From an uncultured Ignavibacteriota bacterium (GTDB taxonomy: Bacteria > Bacteroidota > Ignavibacteria > Tepidaquicellales > Tepidaquicellaceae): a stretch of DNA of 7,136 nt. Below the pieces are notes generated by a model. It searched no databases. It was given only the letters and a program-made list of their open reading frames with translations, and had not been told where the DNA came from. Position numbers and translations under genes: made by a program. Each line of letters begins with the position of its first letter. Within the stretch, counting starts at the first letter, position 1. The DNA is taken from positions 1-7,136 of the forward strand of contig CALKAJ010000365.1 in assembly GCA_937983305.1 (NCBI GenBank), given 5' to 3'. Shown here one piece after another: positions 1 to 7,086 of this stretch.

Positions 1-47
1 GACCACCGAGATCTACACTCTTTCCCTACACGACGCTCTTCCGATCT
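1..47 (+). other. Illumina TruSeq universal (P5) adapter remnant
   Basis: These 47 bases match, as I remember it, the last 47 of the 58 bases of the Illumina TruSeq universal adapter, ending in the ligation-site sequence CTCTTCCGATCT. This is library DNA and not part of the organism. Genomic sequence starts at 48. The orientation is what read-through of an untrimmed short-insert read would leave at the left end of a contig. The adapter is open in the same frame as the gene fragment that follows and would add a false peptide (TTEIYTLSLHDALPI) to it. Confidence 0.98.
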
Positions 48-442
48 GTACAAATTTTTCTGGATTGGAGTCATACTTCATCAATGCTAATACCGGATTC
101 GCCGGTGGCAGCAGCGGATTTATTTACAAAACCGAAAATAGCGGAGTGGGTATTACAAACCTGTCCGGCGAAATTCCAACAAAATACTTTCTCAACCAAA
201 ACTATCCAAATCCATTCAATCCATCTACAAAAATCAGATTTGACATAATAAAGACCGGTATTGTGAAATTGGAAATATATGACATCGTAGGACGGAAACT
301 CCAAACACTTGTAAATGAAAATTTGCAACCCGGCACCTACGAAACAACCTTTGATGCAGCAGGCTTAAGTTCCGGAATATATTTCTACAAACTAACAACC
401 GACGGCTTCTCCCAAACCAAAAAAATGTTACTGACAAAATGA
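48..442 (+). CDS. YCF48/BNR-repeat secreted protein with T9SS sorting tail, C-terminal fragment
   Basis: This is a 5'-truncated gene whose frame is open from the contig edge (first whole genomic codon at 50) to TGA at 440-442. The TTG at 65 is an internal leucine codon and not a start. The first part (FINANTGFAGGSSGFIYKTENSG) is one YCF48-like beta-propeller repeat; it closely resembles repeats of the gene at 5012, for example FINNNVGVVGGKSGYVYKTENAG. This last repeat lacks the usual closing tryptophan, as does the last repeat of that gene. A short linker leads to a complete 89-residue type A T9SS sorting domain (173-439) with YPNPFNPST, YDIVGRKLQTL and SSGIYFYKL motifs and a basic end. By family knowledge such proteins are exported by Sec, then moved across the outer membrane by T9SS, usually with removal of the tail. 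The ligand or substrate is unknown. The 63 bp to the next gene contain no visible terminator, so co-transcription with 506 is plausible. Confidence 0.88.
173..432 (+). repeat. T9SS-tail DNA cassette, copy A (pair of 3709-3968)
   Basis: This 260-bp block encodes most of the sorting tail and matches 3709-3968 with 10 mismatches by my hand count (about 96% identity) and no gaps. Similarity starts abruptly at the first codon of the tail and ends abruptly about three codons before the stop; the flanking DNA differs on both sides. Most of the differences are synonymous. The tail of the gene at 5012 is clearly more diverged. Confidence 0.93.
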
Positions 443-505
443 CAAAGATGTTGTGATGGGGAAAACTAAAATTGAAAAAGTAATAAAACAAATAATTATA
501 AAATT

Positions 506-1681
506 ATGAGTATAAAAATTAATTTTCAGCAATTCCAATTGGAAAATGTTTTAAAATTTTATTTATTTGCCGGTTTATTATCCTTTGCTTTATTTATTTC
601 GGGTTGTTCTGACAATGATAATGTCGTAAACACTTCACAGATAACACAGATAATAAACGGCAAAGTAACAGATTATTACGGAAATGGACAGGGAAATATA
701 ACTGTGGAATCGAAAGTCGGCATTACCAAAACCGCTTCTGACGGAAGTTTCTCGTTTTCCAATATTATTCCCCCTTACGACATCTCAGTTTATACTAACG
801 GTATGAATGTTATAACATACAGAAATATCTCTACTACAAAACCTCAACTCCCCATAAACAATAATGTTAATATTTATCCTTATGAATCCCGGGTTAATGT
901 TATAGTTCCGCCAATGAATACAAATCAAAAATCTTTTGCTCAGTTTTTTGATAATTCAGGCATGTTTATGTCCGATGTTACAATTACCTCTGCTTCGGCA
1001 CAAATGGATGTTGAATGGAATGGAAGTCAGAATATTTCAGGTAAAATGGCTTTGTGGGTTTACAACACAGATAATTTTGGAAATTTTTTGTCTTACGAAA
1101 AATATGGAGAAAAACCAATCTCTCTTTCAAACGGAGTATCGGGAAGAATCGTTTTCTATGATATTGATTTAAACACTAATCCGGCTGATTCAAGTATCTC
1201 CGGAAATGTTGTTCTTTCTCAGGGGTCTGTTATAGAATATGCATATATTGGAATGAACAGATTTCCTTTTGCTAATATGTACGAATATGGACACAGTAGC
1301 AAAGTAGTAAATATAAGCGGGTCTAATTTTTCGGCATCCGTTCCTGCATTAAATGGCGGGATATATAATTACTATTTAGCGATAAAAGTTTATGAACAGT
1401 CAAGCCACCGAGCAGGATATAAAATTGCTCAAATTTATCTAAATAATTCTAATATAGTAGGGATTAATACCTTTCCGACTTTATTTACACCTGAAGATGG
1501 TGCTCAAAATATAAATTACAATTCAATATTTTCTTTCTCCAAAGATTCTCCCGCCGGCATATATGAATTTAGACTTGAATATACTAATAATAGCAATTTC
1601 TTAATTTTCAGAAGTATTTTTACAGATTCAGAGAGTCTCAATATTACTGCTTTATCCGACACTGCTTTTAATATTTCTTAA
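506..1681 (+). CDS. Putative outer-surface lipoprotein with carboxypeptidase-regulatory-like and Ig/FnIII-like domains (probably truncated)
   Basis: The 391-residue product has a lipoprotein signal: a hydrophobic stretch at about residues 17-32 and a lipobox I-S-G-C with the lipidated cysteine at 34. The ATG at 506 is preceded by an AT-rich leader without a Shine-Dalgarno sequence, as at the other starts here. Residues about 50-96 resemble a carboxypeptidase-regulatory-like beta-sandwich (INGKVTDYYGNGQGNI, then SDGSFSFSNI). The middle (about 100-320) is beta-rich and I do not recognise it. Residues from about 322 (PTLFTPEDGAQNI, FSFS, YEFRLEY) look like the first strands of an Ig/FnIII-like domain of the kind common in Bacteroidota and Ignavibacteria surface proteins. 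The TAA at 1679-1681 falls inside that domain, and the frame continues for 46 sensible codons to 1822, so the true protein was probably about 438 residues. There is no T9SS tail; anchoring would be through the lipid. It likely belongs to the same transcription unit as 48-442 and 1831-3978. No enzymatic function can be assigned. Confidence 0.82.
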   Translation: MSIKINFQQFQLENVLKFYLFAGLLSFALFISGCSDNDNVVNTSQITQIINGKVTDYYGNGQGNITVESKVGITKTASDGSFSFSNIIPPYDISVYTNGMNVITYRNISTTKPQLPINNNVNIYPYESRVNVIVPPMNTNQKSFAQFFDNSGMFMSDVTITSASAQMDVEWNGSQNISGKMALWVYNTDNFGNFLSYEKYGEKPISLSNGVSGRIVFYDIDLNTNPADSSISGNVVLSQGSVIEYAYIGMNRFPFANMYEYGHSSKVVNISGSNFSASVPALNGGIYNYYLAIKVYEQSSHRAGYKIAQIYLNNSNIVGINTFPTLFTPEDGAQNINYNSIFSFSKDSPAGIYEFRLEYTNNSNFLIFRSIFTDSESLNITALSDTAFNIS

Positions 1682-1822
1682 AATTCCGATTGCTCCTGGA
1701 ATATTGTGAAATATTCGGGATTCTCAAATCTTGATGATTATTTGAGTATTCCTCCTGCAAAAAATCCAAAATTCAGAGAGTGGTTAACTAGTGATGAAAG
1801 ATCTTTTAAATTTAAAAAATAA
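1682..1822 (+). pseudogene. In-frame continuation of the 506 lipoprotein gene beyond a premature TAA
   Basis: Directly after the TAA at 1679-1681 the same frame is open for 46 codons and ends in TAA at 1820-1822. It encodes a protein-like stretch including CSWNIVKYSGFSNLDDYLS and ending FKFKK. The other two forward frames hit stops early (TGA at 1707-1709 and at 1732-1734). CSWNIVKY fits the missing Y-x-W-x-V strand of the FnIII/Ig-like domain begun before the stop. With this continuation the gap to the next start at 1831 is only 8 bp, a natural operon spacing, instead of 149 bp. The likeliest cause is a single-base change (for example CAA, AAA or GAA to TAA), either real or an assembly error. 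No separate start codon or gene is proposed here. Confidence 0.72.
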
Positions 1823-1830
1823 TATAAAAA

Positions 1831-3978
1831 ATGAAAACAATAATAATATTATTATTCACCATTATAATAATTCTTCCCGCACATATAAGAAGTCAGGTTC
1901 ACGAAGAATGGGACGTCAGGTATAAAGGTCCAAATGATAATTCTGTCACACCTAAAACAGTAAAGCATGACAGTTATGGAAACGTATATGTATTTGCAAC
2001 AGCTTCAAAGAATTCATTCGTCAGCTCTGTTATTGTAAAATATAATAGCAGAGGAGAGATTCAATGGGAAGCAAGGAAGGACAGCTGTTCTCCGATTAAT
2101 ATTGAAATTGATTTACTTGGAAATGTATATGCAAGTTTTTTCGCTGATTATAAAGGTTATATTTGCAAATACAGTTCATTTGGTGCTCTGCAGTGGCAGG
2201 TCACAAAAGTTGCTTATCTTAAGGATATGACGATAGATGATTTTGGGAATGTTTATATTACCGGCAGAGATTCCAGCAGTTATTTTTCAGGAGTTCAGAC
2301 AATAAAATATAATTCATCTGGTGTTATACTTTGGCAGCAGATTTATTCTTCAAATTTATCCTTAAGCTATGGCCGTAGAATTCAACTGGACAATGCAGGA
2401 AATGTATATTCTCTTGCAGAATGGGATTATGATATCAGAGTTTTCAAATACAATAATAACGGTCAGCTGCAATGGGTAGCGAATACACCTCAAAAGTTCG
2501 ATCTGGATTATCACGGGTTTTCAGGATTAGGAATAGATGATAATGGCTGCGTCTATATTGGCGGTACTTATTACAATCAATCAAATTCTGATTTTATTAT
2601 CGCTAAGTTTAGCGAAAATGGTATTTTTTTATGGAACAAAATTTACAATAGTGAATACAATTTGCAAGATTACCCGAAGGATATGATAGTGAATAGTTTG
2701 GGAGATGTATATATTACAGGCCAATCCTACACAAGCTCCGAAAATAGCAACACAAAAGTTACAACCATTAAATATGACTCTTCAGGTACTCTCAAGTGGA
2801 AGAACCATTATGCTAATACAAACGGATATGTATTTCCTTCTGCACTGACTACAGATATTTTTGGAAATATTTATTTAGTAATTAATAACAGAAATTATGA
2901 AAAAATTACAACAATTAAATATGAACCGGCCGGAACTCAGAAATGGCTCATTGATTATATCGGAGCTACAACTCAATCCGTAGTTAAAGATGTTAGTGCT
3001 GATAATTACGGCAATGTTTATTTCTGCGGCTATACCTCAGGCAATAAAAGTGGTGAAATGCTAACAGTCAGATATCTCCAAAGTTGGAATACCGGTTTTA
3101 CTTTAACGGGACATGTTGATTATCTTGATAATAACCAACCCGTTGAAGGAGGATACATCAAAGCAGTGAAACTCGAAAAATCCTCAGGCAATATCGTAAC
3201 CATTGATTCCACACCGATTCAGGTCACAGGTAATTTTTCATTAAAACGAATAACCAGTGATTCGCTATATTTAATTGCATTCCCTCCCCAGAACCTCGCA
3301 TACATTCCGACGTATTATCCGCAAGGAATTAACTGGCAGAATGCACAAAAGTTATTTCCAACAGCAAATATTTCCGGACTCAATATCAAAGTTCAAAGAA
3401 TAAATAATTCATCCGGGAACTGCAGCATAAAAGGAAAAATTATAAAAACTAACCCTGAAGTCACCAACTTGAAAGATGCATTCGTTTATGTAAAAAGTGG
3501 TAATGATTTCCTGAAATTTGGAACAAGTGACGGAAATGGAATCTACCAGATTAACTCAATACAACAAGGAAATGTAAAATTAATTGTTGACAGACTTGGT
3601 TACTCTCCGGACAGTTTAAGTATGAACTTATTATCCGGAAATTCTTATGAAAATGTAAACTTCAATCTCAATCAGATTTATGTAAATATCCAATGGAATA
3701 ATAAAATAATTCCAACAAAATACTTTCTCAACCAAAACTATCCCAATCCATTCAACCCTTCAACAAAAATCAGATTTGACATAATAAAGTCCGGTATTGT
3801 GAAATTGGAAGTATATGACATCGTAGGACGGAAACTCCAAACGCTTATAAATGAAAACTTGCAACCCGGCACCTACGAAACAACCTTTGATGCAGCAGGC
3901 TTAAGCTCCGGAATATATTTCTACAAACTAACAACCGACGGCTTCTCCCAAACCAAAAAAATGTTACTTTTAAAATAG
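1831..3978 (+). CDS. Secreted SBBP-repeat beta-propeller protein with T9SS sorting tail
   Basis: The 715-residue protein begins with a Sec signal peptide (residues 1 to about 21, with a long isoleucine/leucine core). Eight repeats follow, each with a GN(V/I)Y-type turn (glycines at 50, 97, 139, 190, 239, 291, 345 and 394) and a later K-Y/F-x(n)-G-x(n)-W segment (tryptophans at 79, 122, 168, 215, 268, 323, 372 and 419). This is the SBBP beta-propeller repeat pattern. Residues about 422-525 and 530-615 look like two carboxypeptidase-regulatory-like beta-sandwich modules (TLTGHVDYLDNNQPVEGG; SIKGKIIKTNPEVTNLKDA with SDGNGIYQI). The type A T9SS sorting tail fills 627-715 (YPNPFNPSTKIRF, GIYFYKL). 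The expected location is the cell surface or medium; the binding partner is unknown. The start at 1831 lies in an A-rich leader without a Shine-Dalgarno sequence. The gene is the last of a likely three-gene unit, ending 21 bp before the terminator hairpin at 4000. Confidence 0.93.
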   Translation: MKTIIILLFTIIIILPAHIRSQVHEEWDVRYKGPNDNSVTPKTVKHDSYGNVYVFATASKNSFVSSVIVKYNSRGEIQWEARKDSCSPINIEIDLLGNVYASFFADYKGYICKYSSFGALQWQVTKVAYLKDMTIDDFGNVYITGRDSSSYFSGVQTIKYNSSGVILWQQIYSSNLSLSYGRRIQLDNAGNVYSLAEWDYDIRVFKYNNNGQLQWVANTPQKFDLDYHGFSGLGIDDNGCVYIGGTYYNQSNSDFIIAKFSENGIFLWNKIYNSEYNLQDYPKDMIVNSLGDVYITGQSYTSSENSNTKVTTIKYDSSGTLKWKNHYANTNGYVFPSALTTDIFGNIYLVINNRNYEKITTIKYEPAGTQKWLIDYIGATTQSVVKDVSADNYGNVYFCGYTSGNKSGEMLTVRYLQSWNTGFTLTGHVDYLDNNQPVEGGYIKAVKLEKSSGNIVTIDSTPIQVTGNFSLKRITSDSLYLIAFPPQNLAYIPTYYPQGINWQNAQKLFPTANISGLNIKVQRINNSSGNCSIKGKIIKTNPEVTNLKDAFVYVKSGNDFLKFGTSDGNGIYQINSIQQGNVKLIVDRLGYSPDSLSMNLLSGNSYENVNFNLNQIYVNIQWNNKIIPTKYFLNQNYPNPFNPSTKIRFDIIKSGIVKLEVYDIVGRKLQTLINENLQPGTYETTFDAAGLSSGIYFYKLTTDGFSQTKKMLLLK
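3709..3968 (+). repeat. T9SS-tail DNA cassette, copy B (pair of 173-432)
   Basis: This is the second copy of the 260-bp tail-coding block, at the 3' end of the SBBP gene. It is direct, in the same reading frame and ungapped relative to copy A. The encoded 89-residue tails differ at only four residues, while the proteins upstream (YCF48 repeats versus SBBP repeats) are unrelated at the DNA level. Confidence 0.93.
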
Positions 3979-3999
3979 TACTGAAAAAATTCCCCAAAT

Positions 4000-4037
4000 A
4001 AAAAAAGGCAGTCTCTAATCGAAACTGCCTTTTTTTT
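4000..4037 (+). terminator. Rho-independent terminator, probably bidirectional
   Basis: GGCAGT (4007-4012) pairs with ACTGCC (4024-4029). The stem is extended by seven A:T pairs between 4000-4006 and 4030-4036, around an 11-nt loop. A T-run (4030-4037) follows on the plus strand, and the A-run on the left gives a T-run on the minus strand. The hairpin sits between the convergent genes at 1831-3978 (plus) and 4243-4803 (minus). It is close behind the first and about 205 bp beyond the second, so its main role is probably to end the plus-strand unit. Confidence 0.9.
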
Positions 4038-4038
4038 A

Positions 4039-4176
4039 ATCTGCGAACATACGTCCAATTTGTGTCAGGAGTGTTTCTAAGCTCTTGCTTTAAACTGAAA
4101 ATTATTTGTTCTTATCTGTGCTTATCCGTTTACATCTGCGGCGATAGCCAATATCTCCAATCTGCAATCATCTGCT
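4039..4176. repeat. Degenerate 10-bp-period intergenic repeat (ATCTGYG + 3 nt)
   Basis: Units related to ATCTGCG or ATCTGTG recur in a 10-bp register: ATCTGCG at 4039 and ATACGTC at 4049; then ATTTGTT at 4104, ATCTGTG at 4114, ATCCGTT at 4124 and ATCTGCG at 4134; then ATCTGCA at 4160 and ATCTGCT at 4170. On the minus strand this reads as CGCAGAT-type units. There is no open reading frame. From memory, similar CGCAGAT-rich low-complexity stretches occur between genes in several bacterial genomes, but I cannot name a family. The rest of the 4038-4242 gap shows no gene. Confidence 0.62.
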
Positions 4177-4210
4177 AAATCAGTTTTTTCTGCGTATCGT
4201 TCTTACTTTC

Positions 4211-4237
4211 AACTTTACAAACTTTACAAACTTTCCA
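4211..4237. repeat. Short 9-bp tandem repeat
   Basis: Two perfect copies of AACTTTACA (4211-4219, 4220-4228) are followed by one near-copy, AACTTTCCA (4229-4237). They lie just beyond the stop codon of the minus-strand gene at 4243. This is probably slippage-derived; no function is evident. Confidence 0.75.
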
Positions 4238-4242
4238 CTGCC

Positions 4243-4803
4243 TTACTTTCTCTTCATTGTCAATTCCATCGACTTCACATCCTTACCCTCAACCACATTA
4301 TACATTGACATCTCGCAAGTATTCTCATCAATCACCTTAAAAATCTCCTTAACCTCGGAATCCTTTCCAATCATCGGGTCAAAAACCTTACCCGAATAAA
4401 CAATCGCCTTCAACGTCTCATCATACTTACCCTCAAGATACATTGTACCCGTACCCATATTATCCATCCAAATAGTAAAGTAAACCTTCTTCGCATTATC
4501 ATAACCCTCAAGACCTATACCCTCAAAAGGCATACCCATTATCTCACCCTGATAGCTGTTCTTAAAATACCTTCCGCCGAGAATCATCTCAAACTTTGCA
4601 GTACCCTGAGACTCTGTCGGAGGAGCTGCCGGATCCATCCACATCTTACTCGTAAAAGTCCAGTCACCCGAAAGACTTGCCATTTTCTTATGAGGCTCTC
4701 CCGGAGTCATATACTCCATCCATTTCTGCATCTGGTCATCCTGTGCAAAAATGTTTCCCGCAAAAAACCCAAACACCACTAAAAATAAAAATAATTTTTT
4801 CAT
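4243..4803 (-). CDS. Exported DUF1579-family protein
   Basis: The 186-residue product starts with a Sec signal peptide (MKKLFLFLVV, cleavage probably between A20 and Q21). The mature part has the hallmarks of DUF1579 as I know the family: GDW at 46-48, WMDP near 55-58, MILGGR at 73-78, MGMPFEGIG at 89-97, GYDN at 100-103 and WMDNMGTG at 112-119. The family is thought to form a lipocalin-like beta-barrel and has no established reaction. The length is normal for an exported member. Location is periplasm or surface; there is no lipobox and no T9SS tail. It is unusually rich in methionine (18 of 186). Its strand composition is strongly skewed: in three 60-base lines (4261, 4381, 4501) I counted about 60 C to 14 G on the plus strand, so the coding strand is G-rich and C-poor. 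The start ATG (4801-4803) follows an A/T-rich leader without a Shine-Dalgarno sequence. It is convergent with the SBBP gene and divergent from the gene at 5012, so it is transcribed alone. Confidence 0.92.
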   Translation of the reverse strand: MKKLFLFLVVFGFFAGNIFAQDDQMQKWMEYMTPGEPHKKMASLSGDWTFTSKMWMDPAAPPTESQGTAKFEMILGGRYFKNSYQGEIMGMPFEGIGLEGYDNAKKVYFTIWMDNMGTGTMYLEGKYDETLKAIVYSGKVFDPMIGKDSEVKEIFKVIDENTCEMSMYNVVEGKDVKSMELTMKRK

Positions 4804-5011
4804 TCTTTTTTATAATTTAATTTTTGAAAATAGAACTACAATTATAAACCATTTTCCTAAAATAAAAAATCCCTTTTCTTTCCCGATAGAAGGCTATCAA
4901 CAACTCAACCAAAAATTTCTCTTGTAATTTTAAAATAATTATGCTATTTAACAATCATAGTTCATAAAAAAACCGGAGTTATTATTAATTATAAACTTAA
5001 TTAGTAAAATC
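4804..5011. promoter_or_regulatory. Divergent intergenic region, likely holding both promoters
   Basis: This 208-bp AT-rich gap separates the starts of the minus-strand DUF1579 gene and the plus-strand YCF48-repeat gene, so promoters for both should lie here. A weak plus-strand candidate is TTGTAA (4922-4927), a 17-bp spacer, then TATTTA (4945-4950), about 61 bp before the ATG at 5012. It fits neither the sigma-70 nor the Bacteroidota TTTG/TAnnTTTG consensus well. On the minus strand, TTTATAATTG near 4840-4850 is an equally weak candidate. I see no clear operator, hairpin or small gene. A short open frame on the minus strand (4948-5148) overlaps the start of the YCF48 gene and has no coding character. 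Confidence 0.4.
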
Positions 5012-7086
5012 ATGAAAAATTTAATAAAGGTTTTAGCATTAGTAATTATTTTAAATACTGGCAATTTATTTGCGCAACAAGGTTGGTTCTGGCTAAATGT
5101 CACTTCATATAACTCAGCCTTTACAAATTCCTTTTTCTTTGACAACAATATTGGTTTTATCGGTAATCAGGAGGGAATCCTTTTTAAAACTTACAACAAC
5201 GGAGCTTGTCTGACACCATTACCAACAGGCACCGGAGCAACAATAAGAGGTATCAGCTTTGTAAATCAGCTTACAGGATATTTAAGCGGTATGATTATGC
5301 AAACTAATCCGATAAATTTTGTTCTAAAAACTACTACAGGCGGTATTTCATGGCGTTCCATAAATCCTGATTCTACTAAACCTATCGAAACTTTATATTT
5401 CATAAATGCACAAACAGGTTTTGCCGCCGGCAACATGGCTTTTTTTAAAACCACCAATGGAGGCAATAACTGGATTAGTGCCAATCATATTGGTGGATAT
5501 CCACAATACTATGACATAGATTTTCTAAACGAATCGGTTGGCTTATTGACTGTCACATCAGGTAATAATTCCTATATATTAAAAACAACAAATCAGGGAA
5601 ACAACTGGGTTACTAAATATTCTGCTTCCGTGTTAAACAATGTTCGGAAAGTTAAATTTCTTAACGATTCAATAGGTATAGCTGTTTCACTGCAAGCTAA
5701 TATATTAAGGTCAACAAACTCCGGTGAATCCTGGGATTTAGCTTATGTTGATTATATTAACCAATTTCTCTCTTTAAGTGTTTCCAATGGAAATTTAGTA
5801 TCTGTAACCGGAAGCAACGGAAAATTAATAATGTCAACTAATGCCGGATTAAACTGGTCTTTTATAAACACAGGAATAACAAATTATCTTAACGTCAGTA
5901 AATTTTCGAACGAAAACACAGGTTTTGTTGCAGGAAGTTCCGGTATCATTTTAAGAACTACAAACCGAGGGCAAAATTGGCATTCAAACTCTCCCTTCCT
6001 TAGCTCAAGAATCTATGGCTCTTCATTTATCGGAAATGATAATATATTTGCAGTTTCTGACAGCGGAAAAGTTGTAAAAACCAATAATGGCGGAAGAGAC
6101 TGGAGTATGACAAGAACCGGTACCTCTCACTCAATGTTTTGCGGCTCGTTTATAAATAATAATGTTGGGGTAGTCGGAGGCAAAAGCGGTTATGTCTATA
6201 AAACTGAAAATGCAGGAACTAACTGGACAAGATTACTAACCGGAACAACAATGGATATTAACTCAATCAAATTGTTTGATTCCCTGAAATGCATTGCTAT
6301 CGGCATTTCCGGATGTGTATATAAAACATCTAACTCAGGTTTGAACTGGAATTTCTTAGATAATAATTCAATTATATATTCCAATGCTGCATGTATTTTA
6401 GATACATCAAATATTTTCACAGCGGGCTTCGTAGGAATGGTAACAAAAACAACAAATGGCGGCATAAATTGGATTAATATCAATCCCGGCACAACCGACG
6501 AATTATTTGCAATCAATTTTATAAACAGTAATACCGGCTTCTGCGGCGGAGTAGCAGGAGCACTCTTTAAAACTACTAATGGCGGGAATAACTGGACCCA
6601 ACTCTCCATAAACTCAAACACTGATATTTACTCAATATCTTTTATAAACAAAGACACAGGCATCGTATGTGGAAAATTAGGAATGATTAAGAAAACAATT
6701 AACGGAGGATTAAACTGGTACACTCAATATTCCACATCCGGCAGCAATCTATACAACGTAATAATGACAAGCAAAGATACATGCTACGCCTTTGGAAATA
6801 GCGGCACAATACTAAAAACAATTACATTCGGCGATGTTATAAATGTTAAGAATATTTCAACCGAAATCCCGGAAAAATTTTCATTGGAACAAAACTATCC
6901 CAACCCATTTAATCCAACTACTAACATAAAATTTTCTTTAACAAAATCCGGAAATGTAAAATTTACTGTATTTGATATTATGGGCAGGGAAGTTCGTACA
7001 CTAATTAACGAAAAACTTCAGCCCGGAATCTACGAATCAACATTCAACGGAAACGGACTATCAAGCGGAATATACTTCTACAGAAT
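5012..7086 (+). CDS. Large secreted YCF48-like repeat protein (14 repeats) with T9SS tail, 3'-truncated
   Basis: The frame is open from ATG 5012 to the adapter junction: 691 codons plus two bases, with no internal stop. A Sec signal peptide covers residues 1-21 (NLFA, then QQ). Twelve full YCF48/BNR-like repeats end in (K/R)(T/S)xNxGxxW motifs with tryptophans at 114, 154, 199, 241, 282, 323, 364, 405, 446, 487, 528 and 569. From 241 onward the spacing is exactly 41 residues. Degenerate units without tryptophan flank them (LFKTYNNG at 57-64; LKTITFGDVI ending at 610), giving 14 units. YCF48/HCF136, the photosystem II assembly factor, is a seven-bladed propeller, so 14 units suggest two propellers, or else one long superhelix. 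This is not a photosynthesis gene by context. A T9SS tail starts at 619 (YPNPFNPTTNIKF, VFDIMGREVRTL, GLSSGIYFYR). It is 73 residues long where the complete tails here have 89, so about 16 residues are missing. Function: secreted or surface propeller, ligand unknown. Confidence 0.93.

Noticed and set aside
71..491. Two minus-strand open frames of 85 codons each (71-328 and 234-491)
   Set aside because: They lie antisense to the T9SS-tail gene, have no signal, domain or plausible leader, and one overlaps the other. The sense frame carries clear conserved motifs.
936..1172. Plus-strand 78-codon open frame
   Set aside because: It lies entirely inside the lipoprotein gene in another frame and its sequence has no recognisable protein character.
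1679..1681. TAA as a reassigned or recoded sense codon
   Set aside because: The DUF1579 gene ends naturally at TAA, the other genes use TGA and TAG, and there is no recoding signal. A nonsense mutation or base error is simpler.
4039..4237. Intergenic short repeats considered as a CRISPR array, retron RNA or small RNA gene
   Set aside because: The units are only about 7 bp and degenerate, there are no spacers of CRISPR length, no cas or reverse transcriptase gene is nearby, and I see no convincing RNA fold apart from the terminator.
5266..6621. Minus-strand open frames at 5266-5484 and 6196-6621
   Set aside because: These are antisense shadows of the YCF48 repeats; their repeated PPLVVLK-like text is the reverse reading of the KTTNGGNNW motif.
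5186..6841. Regular spacing of about 123 bp, considered as a CRISPR or DNA satellite array
   Set aside because: The period is 41 codons, only amino-acid motifs are conserved, and the DNA units are too diverged. It is a protein repeat.
5012..7086. Role in photosystem II assembly because of YCF48-like repeats
   Set aside because: The protein is exported, has a T9SS tail and 14 repeats, and no photosynthesis gene is nearby. Only the repeat fold is shared.
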